Part shown: one piece after another, positions 1 through 6,694 of the stretch
How the letters are laid out: each line of letters opens with the position of its first letter
How positions within the stretch are numbered: position 1 is the first letter of the stretch
Source: RBG-13-33-26 sp964430085
GTDB lineage: Archaea; Nanobdellota; Nanobdellia; Pacearchaeales; GW2011-AR1
DNA length: 25,919 bases
Direction: 5' to 3'
Assembly: GCA_964430085.1 (NCBI GenBank)
Contig: CAYSES010000007.1
Coordinates: 1 to 25,919, forward strand
Position numbers and translations under genes: made by a program
Notes under the pieces: generated by a model
Seen by the model: the letters and a program-made list of their open reading frames with translations, nothing else
Database searches by the model: none
What the model was told of the DNA's origin: nothing

Positions 1-13
1 TGTTTTAGTAATC

Positions 14-23
14 TTTATATATA
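14..23 (+). promoter_or_regulatory. TATA box of the nucleotidyltransferase gene
   Basis: TTTATATATA is centred 25-26 bp before the ATG at 44. That is the usual archaeal TATA-to-start-site distance, so transcription should begin at or next to the start codon and the mRNA should be leaderless. No Shine-Dalgarno is present. Confidence 0.6.
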
Positions 24-43
24 CTTCGTCGCTTTTTTCAAGC

Positions 44-1609
44 ATGGAAAACAAAGATAATGAGCAAGAAGATCAAGATATCCCTGAAATGCAGTTAAAT
101 AATAAGTATTCTAACAAGAAAGACTTGATTCCGGAAACTCCTGAAAAAATGAAAAAAGATCTGGACAAGACAAAAAAAGAAATTGAAAAAGTGAAAAATT
201 TCATAATTAAAAAGTATTCTTTTACACAAGCAATCAGTATTTTGCCTCCTGCATCAATCAAACTTTTTGTCGAAGAGGAAGAAGTTCCAAAAGAAACAGA
301 GAAATACGTTCATTTACTTGTAGTTGTTCCTGAAGATAAAGTAAAAGAAATTCAGAAGATAAAGGGAGAAATAATAAAACAAATTGAAAATTTAAAACAA
401 AAAATCTGGCTTCACGTTAAAACTCCTGTTGATTTGTGGGATTTATGTTTAGATAGCAAATTTGAATTGGTTCAGGCTATTGCGATGTCTTTTCCATTAC
501 AAGATAAGGGAATCCTTGGAGCATTAAGAGTCGCAGAAATTCATAAATCTCTTGTATTGCAGAAATTTGAAAAGTATGTTGTTAGTTATGTTATTGCAGG
601 CAGTTTAGTAAGAGGAGAGGCTGTTCCAACTTCTGATGTTGACGTTTTTATAATCATTAATGATACTGATGTCAAGAGAATGCCAAGACTTGAACTTAAA
701 GAAAGGTTAAGAGGGATAATCTATCAATATGTTGCAGAAGCTTCTGCAATTGCCGGAGTGAAAAACAAACTTTCCCCCCAGATTTATTTATTGACTGATT
801 TTTGGGAGAGTGTTAAAGATGCACATCCTGTTATCTTCACTTTTATAAGAGACGGAATTCCAATTTATGACAGACATACATTCATGCCATGGAAAGCTCT
901 TTTGAAGATGGGAAAATTAAAACCTTCTCCAGAAGCAATTGATATGTTTATGTCTATGGGAGATAAGACTGTTAAGAGAGTGAAGAGTGCTCTTTTAGAT
1001 GTTGTTGTTAATGAAATCTATTGGGGCGTAACAACTCCGTCACAGGCATTATTGATGCTTTACGGACTGCCTCCTCCAACACCAAAGCAAGTTGTTAGTG
1101 AAATGAAAAAAGTTTTTGTTGACAAGGAAAAAATGCTTGAAAAAAAGTATATTAATATTCTTGAAAAAGTAGTTGGAATTTATAAGGATTATGAACATGA
1201 AAAAATCAAGGAAATAAAGGGGGAGGAAGTTGATAAACTTGTTAAGGATGTTGAAGATTATTTAAAAAGACTTAAAGAATTAAGGGAACAGATCGAAAAG
1301 AAAGCACAGGAAAAAACAATTGAACAAATATACAAAGATGTTTTTACTCTTTTGAAAAATATGTTTGGAAATAAATCACAGGATGCTATCATTGAAGAAT
1401 TTGATAAACAACTTGTAAAAAAAGCTAAGATGGCGCCGCAGCATTTGAGAATTTTGAATGATATTGTTAAGGCAAGAGCAGAATTCAAAAAAGGAAAATC
1501 AAATCCCCACAAAGTTGATGAAGCCAGAAAGAATGCTTCAATTTTAATAAACGATCTTATTGAATATAATCAAAGATGCGAGTTTACATCCAAGAAAAAT
1601 AAGAAATAG
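44..1609 (+). CDS. Minimal nucleotidyltransferase with HEPN-like region, long N- and C-terminal extensions
   Basis: This 521-residue protein has the Pol-beta-type nucleotidyltransferase signature at about residues 186-205: GS, ten residues, then SDVDV. These residues bind the nucleotide phosphates and the metal. The following helical part (about 290-420) aligns by eye with the C-terminal half of the second nucleotidyltransferase at 8328-9188: both have PEAI, a Pro-rich PP segment, (T/V)FVDK, and a Leu/Lys-rich helix. In that protein this part looks like a HEPN domain. The first 160 residues are charged and coiled-coil-like, and about 100 helical Lys-rich residues follow the shared part; neither is recognised. 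MNT plus HEPN pairs are known as toxin-antitoxin systems in which the MNT part AMPylates the HEPN part; here both lie in one chain. It ends in TAG one base before the Trm11-like gene, so the two are probably co-transcribed. The real substrate is unknown. Confidence 0.75.
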   Translation: MENKDNEQEDQDIPEMQLNNKYSNKKDLIPETPEKMKKDLDKTKKEIEKVKNFIIKKYSFTQAISILPPASIKLFVEEEEVPKETEKYVHLLVVVPEDKVKEIQKIKGEIIKQIENLKQKIWLHVKTPVDLWDLCLDSKFELVQAIAMSFPLQDKGILGALRVAEIHKSLVLQKFEKYVVSYVIAGSLVRGEAVPTSDVDVFIIINDTDVKRMPRLELKERLRGIIYQYVAEASAIAGVKNKLSPQIYLLTDFWESVKDAHPVIFTFIRDGIPIYDRHTFMPWKALLKMGKLKPSPEAIDMFMSMGDKTVKRVKSALLDVVVNEIYWGVTTPSQALLMLYGLPPPTPKQVVSEMKKVFVDKEKMLEKKYINILEKVVGIYKDYEHEKIKEIKGEEVDKLVKDVEDYLKRLKELREQIEKKAQEKTIEQIYKDVFTLLKNMFGNKSQDAIIEEFDKQLVKKAKMAPQHLRILNDIVKARAEFKKGKSNPHKVDEARKNASILINDLIEYNQRCEFTSKKNKK

Positions 1610-1610
1610 G

Positions 1611-2708
1611 ATGAGATATTTATTTATTTTAGGTAGGAATATTGATTTATCTGTTGCAGAGGTGAAATCTTTTCTTGAAAAAGAAAAAATTATTTTTAAA
1701 GTATTATCTGTTATTAAAAACGGAATGTTAATTGAAACTGAGAAAAAACTTTCAAAAATTATCAAACATTTTGGAGGGGTCATATCTATTGGAGAGGTCT
1801 TGGCAACAGGTTCTTCTGAAGAAATTGAAAAAGAACTTGACAAAAAAACACTTTATTATGGAAACAATAATAAACTTAATTATGTTGTTTTTAATTTCAA
1901 TGGAAATTCTGAAGATATTCTTTTTTATCTGAAAAAAAGATTTAAACAAGAAAAATTAAAAGCCACAGAAAAGAAACTTACAGGGAACATAAAACTTCAA
2001 GATGAAGAAAATGTTCCGAATGTTTCGTCTAATCTTATTAATGAACAATTTTTTATCTTTGAAAATAATTTTGGAAGAATCATAGAAAAAGTTGATTATG
2101 CTTCTATCGAAAAAAGAGACATGCAAAAACCAGTAAGGAGAAGTGAACTTTCTATCTCTCCGCGTTTGGCAAAAATCCTTATAAATTTATCACAGGTCAA
2201 GGATGGCATTTTGCTTGATCCTTTTTGTGGAATTGGGGTAATATTACAGGAAGCTCTTTTGCAAGATATTCGAGTAGTAGGGATCGATAAGGATGAAAGT
2301 GCAATTGATAATGCAGAATTAAATTTGAAATGGTTTGATTTTTCTAAAGATAATTATAAACTGATTAATGGTGATTCTTCAAGAATCAATATTCCAAGAG
2401 TTCAGGGAATCGCTACAGAACCCGATTTTGGAGAATTGCAAAGAAAAATTCCTTCTGAGGAAAAGGCACAGGAGTTGATAAAGAAATTTGAAAAACTTAT
2501 TATAAGGGTTCTTAGAAATTTGAAAAGAAATGTCCATGGAAGAATTGCTTTTACCTTGCCTTTAATCAAGACAAGAAAGAAAAATATTGCCTGTGATTTT
2601 GATTATATCTCCTCTATTGTGGGTTTAAAGATTGTTAAAGGATTCCCCATTAATGAATTTAGGAGCACTTCAATTGTCGGAAGAAGTATTTTAGTTTTAG
2701 AAAGATAA
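1611..2708 (+). CDS. Trm11-like tRNA/RNA (guanine-N2) methyltransferase
   Basis: The start is placed at the ATG at 1611, one base after the previous stop; an upstream in-frame ATG lies inside the previous gene. The 365-residue product has an N-terminal region of about 150 residues, where THUMP-type RNA-binding domains sit in this family, and a Rossmann methyltransferase domain. SAM motif I is visible as LLDPFCGIGVIL (about 201-212), followed by an acidic motif II (VVGIDKDESAIDNAELN). The catalytic loop reads TEPDFG (about 268) where Trm11/TrmG10 enzymes usually have (N/D)PPYG, so specificity or activity may differ. Trm11 homologues make N2-methylguanosine at position 10 of tRNA; here that is inferred from family only. 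The gene converges on the YcaO gene with a 7-base gap. Confidence 0.8.
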   Translation: MRYLFILGRNIDLSVAEVKSFLEKEKIIFKVLSVIKNGMLIETEKKLSKIIKHFGGVISIGEVLATGSSEEIEKELDKKTLYYGNNNKLNYVVFNFNGNSEDILFYLKKRFKQEKLKATEKKLTGNIKLQDEENVPNVSSNLINEQFFIFENNFGRIIEKVDYASIEKRDMQKPVRRSELSISPRLAKILINLSQVKDGILLDPFCGIGVILQEALLQDIRVVGIDKDESAIDNAELNLKWFDFSKDNYKLINGDSSRINIPRVQGIATEPDFGELQRKIPSEEKAQELIKKFEKLIIRVLRNLKRNVHGRIAFTLPLIKTRKKNIACDFDYISSIVGLKIVKGFPINEFRSTSIVGRSILVLER

Positions 2709-2715
2709 ATTTTAA

Positions 2716-3834
2716 CTAAACAAAAGGATTAAATTTTTTTTCTTTTCTTCCCCCAATTAACTGATAATTTTTTTTGAAAATTATAGAATTTTTACTTCCA
2801 AATTGTAAAAGTTGTGGAATAAATATTTTGTAAACAACTCCATATTTTGAAAATTCTTTTTGAGTTATCTCTTTAGAGTAAGGGACAATCTGAGATTTTT
2901 TAAAATAACCAAATAGATCTTTAATCGTATAATCCTTACAACTAATCTTGCTATTACTAAAATATAATGGATTTTTCCTTAAAAGTTTTATGAAACATCT
3001 TTCTAATTTATTTTTTGATGATGGATTAATAAACTTTGATGATATGAAAAGTTGAAGTGCTTCTGCAACCGCCTTTTTACTTGCTTTTTTAAGGTTTATA
3101 TCTGCAGAACATCCAAATACCTCCCTATCTCCAAATTTGATTTTGCAGAGGATTATATTGCAAGGGATGTCTATTTTTAGAGAATATATATCAACTTCTA
3201 CCCCCAATCTTTTTTTTATTTTCTCAATAAGATTCATAATTGACTTCGGAGAGTTATCTAACAAGGGTATACTAAGATTTTTATACCAATAATACAAGAT
3301 TGTATGCCTTTCTATTATTTCAAAGATGCCCGAAAGAATCGCTCTTTTTTTATTTGTTCCAAAAGCAGTTCCCACTGATGACGAACATTTCGGCAATAAT
3401 CTTTTTGAGCAATTTGGAAAGATTAGTTCTAAAGGTATATCAATTTTTTTATCTTCAAGTAAGGAAGTTAATCTAACCGAGGGTAATTTCATATTTGCTC
3501 TTAATTTATATTTTTTAATTTCGCTGTAAGGGAAAAAATTTCTTAAATTTATATTTTTAAGATTAAATTCCCTTATATCTTTCTCGGACATTAAAGAGAT
3601 TCTTTCTATAATTTCTCCAAAACAAGAATTAATGGCAGATTTTTGTCCAAATCCCTTCCCTCCTATGTGTAATGGCTTTTTAATCTTATAAAATCTTTTT
3701 AATATATCAGAAAATTCTGGGACTATATCTACGTATTTTATTTTACAAAATTTACTCCGAAAATAAACATTTACAATTAATCCCTCTCTTCTGAGTTTTT
3801 TCAATACTCCTATAAAATGCATAGCCTTAAACAT
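2716..3834 (-). CDS. YcaO-domain enzyme (ATP-dependent peptide backbone-modifying)
   Basis: The 372-residue product carries the three ATP/Mg-binding clusters of the YcaO superfamily: SxxxExxE at S70, E74 and E77 (followed by R78), ExxE at E172/E175 with R176, and EAxQ at E258/Q261. It therefore looks catalytically intact. YcaO enzymes phosphorylate backbone amide oxygens, so that Cys/Ser/Thr cyclise to azolines or other nucleophiles give thioamides or amidines. It lacks the PxPxP C-terminus of classical TOMM cyclodehydratases (it ends KFNPFV), and no E1/ThiF-like or TfuA partner is encoded nearby, so the reaction type is open. It is the last gene of a minus-strand operon: its ATG overlaps the hydrolase stop by 8 bases (ATGTTTAA), which implies translational coupling. 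Lys/Ile/Asn content is high. Confidence 0.88.
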   Translation of the reverse strand: MFKAMHFIGVLKKLRREGLIVNVYFRSKFCKIKYVDIVPEFSDILKRFYKIKKPLHIGGKGFGQKSAINSCFGEIIERISLMSEKDIREFNLKNINLRNFFPYSEIKKYKLRANMKLPSVRLTSLLEDKKIDIPLELIFPNCSKRLLPKCSSSVGTAFGTNKKRAILSGIFEIIERHTILYYWYKNLSIPLLDNSPKSIMNLIEKIKKRLGVEVDIYSLKIDIPCNIILCKIKFGDREVFGCSADINLKKASKKAVAEALQLFISSKFINPSSKNKLERCFIKLLRKNPLYFSNSKISCKDYTIKDLFGYFKKSQIVPYSKEITQKEFSKYGVVYKIFIPQLLQFGSKNSIIFKKNYQLIGGRKEKKFNPFV

Positions 3835-4369
3835 AATTTATCAATTCTTTTTTTAAAGCATTTTTAACTTCTTCTCCTTTTAAGGAATGCTTTTCAGATT
3901 TTATTTCAATTAATCTTACCCCCTTTAGATTCCTTAACGAAAAAACATCTATCTTTTGATCTGTATCCCCATAAATAATTGAGATCTTATCTTTTAGTCT
4001 TTCATTGTTAATCTTTATAGGTTCTGTTTTTATATTTGAAAATTTAGTATCAAAAATATCCTTTTCGTTATCAATAGAAATGGTTGGGGAGATTAATATC
4101 AATGGATTTTTATTTCTTGCTAATATTGCAGGGATTGCCCCCAAACTTTTTGCTACAATTATAGCCTTTTCTTTTTTTATAGCATTTCTTATTTCTCTTG
4201 TTTGTTCATTGAAAGTACTATCAAATTTTTGTCCAGTTTTTTCATATTTAGCAAAATGTACTTCTTGGATTAGCAAATTATTTTCTTTTGCAAAATCTTT
4301 ACAAGTGTTGAATATAAAAGAATCAAATTTATTGTTTAAACCAGGGACTAAAAAAATAATCTTTTTCAT
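3827..4369 (-). CDS. Small alpha/beta-hydrolase-fold protein of the YcaO cluster
   Basis: The 180-residue protein starts with a beta-strand and oxyanion-type loop (IIFLVPGLNN). It has a nucleophile elbow AKSLGA with S75 (first Gly of GxSxG replaced by Ala), an acid in YGDTD (D135 or D137) and a histidine at H161 (EKHSLKG). These are in the normal order and spacing of an alpha/beta-hydrolase triad, and the length fits a minimal fold without a lid. It overlaps the SagB-type gene by 4 bases (ATGA) and YcaO by 8 bases, so it belongs to the operon. Candidate roles, by inference, are removing a leader, releasing the product, or a non-hydrolytic task like that of BotH, the hydrolase-fold epimerase of bottromycin biosynthesis. 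The substrate cannot be read from the sequence. Confidence 0.75.
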   Translation of the reverse strand: MKKIIFLVPGLNNKFDSFIFNTCKDFAKENNLLIQEVHFAKYEKTGQKFDSTFNEQTREIRNAIKKEKAIIVAKSLGAIPAILARNKNPLILISPTISIDNEKDIFDTKFSNIKTEPIKINNERLKDKISIIYGDTDQKIDVFSLRNLKGVRLIEIKSEKHSLKGEEVKNALKKELINYV

Positions 4370-5073
4370 TTTCCTATTGCCACTCCATATTCTATAGGTT
4401 TAAAATTTTTTGATTTTTCTCCGATTTGTTCAAATGCCCCAAGACAAACTCCACTGAACTTAAAATAAGAAGAACATAACAATAAATTTTGTGCAGCATG
4501 GCCCGCTTCAATTAAACAATATCTATATGCCCTTGGACCATATTTTATGATCCCTGCCTTTAAATCTGATATAAAAAGAACAGTAAAACAGCTATTTTCT
4601 AGATTCACATTTTCTGTAAATTTAAAAATTTTTTTGAGGGATAAATTTAAGTCTAATTTTATAAGTTTTTTTTCATAAGGATCTAACAAATAATAACCTT
4701 TACCTATCCCACTTATATTATTAACATAAATTATGAAATCTAACATATTCAATCCTCCTGCAGCCGGATAGGTTTTTTTTGGGAGAGAGTAGGGTTTTGT
4801 TATTTTTGAATTTAAAAATCTTTTACAGAATGAATTTATTATTATATCAAAAAATATATCTTTCTTCATAGATATCTTTCTAAAGTTTCTTACAGTTTTT
4901 CTATTTTGTATAATTGGAAGTTTTTTCCTAGTCTTTAATTTTATAGACTTTTTACTCTTGTACAGAGAGTATTTAGAAAGGCGTTTCTTTTGTATTTCAA
5001 TTAATGATGATAGACTGGATATATCAAAAAAATAGATTTTTGAAATATCTTTAATCTTTTCTATTTCTTTCAT
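4366..5073 (-). CDS. SagB-type nitroreductase-family FMN oxidoreductase
   Basis: This 235-residue protein matches the SagB/ThcOx branch of the nitroreductase fold. RKTVRNF (58-64) is the phosphate-binding Arg motif, YPAAGGL (102-108) is the YPSaGaLyP-like FMN loop, and YGPRAYRYCLIEAGHAAQNLLL (178-199) is the helix typical of SagB enzymes. In azole-containing RiPPs SagB oxidises YcaO-made azolines to thiazoles or oxazoles using FMN. An immediately downstream hydrolase and YcaO gene support that role. The first 50 residues are basic and unrecognised. The start lies 20 bases after the 15-residue ORF with no Shine-Dalgarno. The operon TATA box is centred about 95 bases upstream, too far for this gene to be leaderless. 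Confidence 0.87.
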   Translation of the reverse strand: MKEIEKIKDISKIYFFDISSLSSLIEIQKKRLSKYSLYKSKKSIKLKTRKKLPIIQNRKTVRNFRKISMKKDIFFDIIINSFCKRFLNSKITKPYSLPKKTYPAAGGLNMLDFIIYVNNISGIGKGYYLLDPYEKKLIKLDLNLSLKKIFKFTENVNLENSCFTVLFISDLKAGIIKYGPRAYRYCLIEAGHAAQNLLLCSSYFKFSGVCLGAFEQIGEKSKNFKPIEYGVAIGK

Positions 5074-5093
5074 TGTTTTTTAATTAGTTTAAA

Positions 5094-5141
5094 TTATTCA
5101 CAAGTTACTAATGTTAATTCTATTTCTGGTTTGTCTTCCAT
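5094..5141 (-). CDS. 15-residue ORF, candidate precursor or scaffold peptide
   Basis: This ORF is ATG plus 14 codons and TAA, encoding MEDKPEIELTLVTCE. Its ATG lies about 27 bases from the centre of the operon TATA box, which is exactly where a leaderless start is expected; the next gene (SagB type) begins 20 bases after its stop. The acidic N-terminal half could act as a minimal leader. The C-terminal half holds three residues that YcaO enzymes can cyclise: Thr10, Thr13 and Cys14. It is far shorter than usual TOMM precursors and comparable in scale to peptides that serve as scaffolds for cofactors or small molecules (PqqA, MftA, TglA are longer but the same idea). It could instead be a regulatory upstream ORF or chance. 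The promoter position is the main support. Confidence 0.5.
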   Translation of the reverse strand: MEDKPEIELTLVTCE

Positions 5142-5163
5142 GATTTGTTAGGATTAGAGAAAG

Positions 5164-5173
5164 TATTTAAATA
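5164..5173. promoter_or_regulatory. Shared palindromic TATA box of the divergent YcaO-cluster genes
   Basis: TATTTAAATA is a perfect 10-bp palindrome in the 52-base gap between the ATG at 5141 (minus) and the ATG at 5194 (plus). Its centre is about 27 bases from the minus start and about 25 bases from the plus start. One TBP site can therefore serve both directions, with both transcripts leaderless. No second TATA-like sequence is seen in the gap. Confidence 0.6.
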
Positions 5174-5193
5174 TTACTATTCAGTGATAACTA

Positions 5194-6120
5194 ATGGAAA
5201 AAATTTTGAAATCTATATTAGAAAAAACTGGATACTTCAAAAAATCCAAAATTTTAGAGAGAAATATAACAAGAATTAATTTATTAGAAAGAAAGAAAAT
5301 TAAAGATAAAATTAACCAATGTATTTCTTTTGAATCTAGCCCATCCTCATTCTTAAAAATTCATGATTTTTGTTGGAGTGAACATAATTTTTTTGATTAT
5401 GAATTAACATTAAACCACAATAAACTTAATTATTCATTTCAGGATTTGGAAGGAATAGAGGTTATAACTGATCTCTTTAATATTAGTGTTGGATTAGATA
5501 GAGCAAAAAGAATCGTATCAAATTCTGTAAAGGAAATTATAGAAAATTATGTCGTTTCCAAAAAAATGAATTCTTCAGATATTAATATCCTACTGAGCCC
5601 ATTAACAGAATCTTTTTATGTCCAGTACCCAAGAGATTTGGAAATTTTGGATGATTTTCAATTAGCAAAAAAATATTTTAGGGGGGATATAAATATGGTT
5701 AGGACAGAGAGAAATTTTAATAACAGTTCTTGTGCGGGATTCTCTTCAGAAAGGAATTGGAGATATCTTGACAGGAGAATATTGCTTCATGAAAAAACAA
5801 AATTAGCTCAGATATATGGGAAAGAAATTTTTGCTATAGATAAGCTTTTAGAGAGAGACCATTTTCAAGAATATGTATACAGAAAAGGTTTAGTTGGTAT
5901 TGGGGATTATTATTTGCATTTATTAGTTTCTGACTTGACAGGAGTACCTATAGAAAATTTTGAAACCAATTTTAAAATTTTAGATACATTAAGAAAAAAT
6001 CATAGAGAAAAAAAATATAAGCCATATAATAAGCTTGAATTAATAAGTAAGGAATTTAAAAAGAGATATAGTAAATTAGAAAAATATGCGGTATATTTAC
6101 AAAAAAATTGTTTTTATTAG
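5194..6120 (+). CDS. Unrecognised protein divergent from the YcaO operon
   Basis: I do not recognise a family in this 308-residue protein. It is soluble-looking, with no signal peptide or membrane helix. It is rich in Lys, Ile, Asn and Tyr, with charged clusters at both ends. There are scattered Cys (INQCIS, HDFCWS, NSSCAG, KNCFY) but no zinc motif, ThiF-like glycine loop, PqqD-like recognition element or radical SAM motif visible. It shares the bidirectional TATA box with the YcaO/SagB operon, so it is probably made together with it and may be the missing partner: substrate recognition, a second modifying enzyme, or immunity/export. It ends in TAG, but the same frame stays open for another 51 codons to TAA at 6274-6276, so it may be a truncated or read-through gene. 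Codon and amino-acid use match the YcaO operon. Confidence 0.75.
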   Translation: MEKILKSILEKTGYFKKSKILERNITRINLLERKKIKDKINQCISFESSPSSFLKIHDFCWSEHNFFDYELTLNHNKLNYSFQDLEGIEVITDLFNISVGLDRAKRIVSNSVKEIIENYVVSKKMNSSDINILLSPLTESFYVQYPRDLEILDDFQLAKKYFRGDINMVRTERNFNNSSCAGFSSERNWRYLDRRILLHEKTKLAQIYGKEIFAIDKLLERDHFQEYVYRKGLVGIGDYYLHLLVSDLTGVPIENFETNFKILDTLRKNHREKKYKPYNKLELISKEFKKRYSKLEKYAVYLQKNCFY

Positions 6121-6276
6121 ACGTTTGAGGCAGGGATCTTTATTGTCCGTGATAGAGTTTATATACATATTGATTTAGATTATAAAAAGAAAGTAATAAA
6201 GCATACAGAATTATACAGGAAAGAATTTGGGGAAAAAGTTATGATTGAGTTTTATTATAACTATAAGAAGTTTTAA
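6121..6276 (+). other. 51-codon in-frame extension after the amber stop
   Basis: Directly after the TAG of the 308-residue gene the same frame runs on for 51 sense codons to TAA. The translation has protein-like composition with alternating strand-like and charged stretches (GIFIVRDRVYIHIDLDY, then HTELYRKEFGEKV). There is no in-frame ATG, GTG or TTG near its beginning; the first ATG is at 6241. It therefore looks like the 3' end of the preceding gene and not a separate one. Possible explanations are a nonsense mutation, read-through or recoding of TAG, a sequencing error, or chance. Confidence 0.4.
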
Positions 6277-6279
6277 AAA
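6271..6279 (+). promoter_or_regulatory. TATA box of the eL33 operon
   Basis: TTTTAAAAA is centred about 27 bases before the eL33 ATG at 6302, which implies a leaderless transcript. It overlaps the last codons of the in-frame extension that follows the upstream gene. Confidence 0.55.
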
Positions 6280-6301
6280 CTAAATTTCTTGATAAATTAT
6301 T

Positions 6302-6559
6302 ATGGAAGGAAAGATTATTCAATTTAGAAGAGGAAAACATACTATCACTGAAAGACATTTTTTAATTGAAATTCCGAAAGTCTCAAACAAGAAAGAAGCA
6401 GAAAAAATAGTGGGGAAGGAAGTTGAATGGAAAAGTCCTGCAGGAAAAATAATAAGAGGAAAAGTTTCTGGTGCTCATGGAAATAAAGGTGTTGTAAGAG
6501 CTATATTTGAAAAAGGCCTTCCTGGGCAAGCGATTACAACAAAGGTTGATATAAAATGA
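6302..6559 (+). CDS. rpl35ae: Ribosomal protein eL33 (L35Ae)
   Basis: The 85-residue product matches the L35Ae/eL33 family over its length. It has a beta-strand start (GKIIQFRRGKHT), the conserved VGKEVEWKSPAGKIIRGKV stretch, HGNKGVVRAIFEKGLPGQAI and a short end. eL33 is a large-subunit protein found in Archaea and Eukarya only, which anchors the domain assignment. Its TGA overlaps the next ATG (ATGA), so eL33, the 45-residue ORF and uL16 form a translationally coupled operon. Confidence 0.95.
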   Translation: MEGKIIQFRRGKHTITERHFLIEIPKVSNKKEAEKIVGKEVEWKSPAGKIIRGKVSGAHGNKGVVRAIFEKGLPGQAITTKVDIK

Positions 6560-6693
6560 AGTTATATGATTATGTTGTTGAAAAAATAGCGAGTGTAATG
6601 GGCTATTTCGCAGAACGTACTGTTTTGAAATATGCTCCAAAAACAGATAATCCCAAAGGGCTAGAACAAAAAGTGGAGGTTCCTAAGAAATAA
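6556..6693 (+). CDS. 45-residue protein between eL33 and uL16
   Basis: The ATG overlaps the eL33 stop (ATGA) and the TAA is one base before the uL16 ATG, so this small ORF is tightly packed in a ribosomal operon. That is strong evidence that it is translated. It starts MKLYDYVVEKIASVMGYFAE, which can form an amphipathic helix, followed by a basic, Pro-containing tail ending VEVPKK. No membrane helix or Cys motif is present and I do not recognise it. It may be a lineage-specific ribosome-associated peptide. Its 3' end contains GGAGGT, a likely Shine-Dalgarno for uL16. Confidence 0.7.
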   Translation: MKLYDYVVEKIASVMGYFAERTVLKYAPKTDNPKGLEQKVEVPKK

Positions 6694-6694
6694 A

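Noticed and set aside
1560..1610. Earlier start of the Trm11-like protein
   Set aside because: It lies within the coding sequence of the preceding gene; the ATG at 1611 follows that stop by one base.
3326..4397. Plus-strand ORFs at 3326-3529 and 4005-4397
   Set aside because: They lie antisense to the YcaO and hydrolase genes, whose motifs are clear, and their translations are the hydrophobic Phe/Ser-rich type typical of antisense frames.
6118..6120. General recoding of TAG (for example pyrrolysine) in this organism
   Set aside because: TAG ends the gene at 44-1609 with no meaningful extension, and no pyl gene is visible; one open extension does not support genome-wide recoding.
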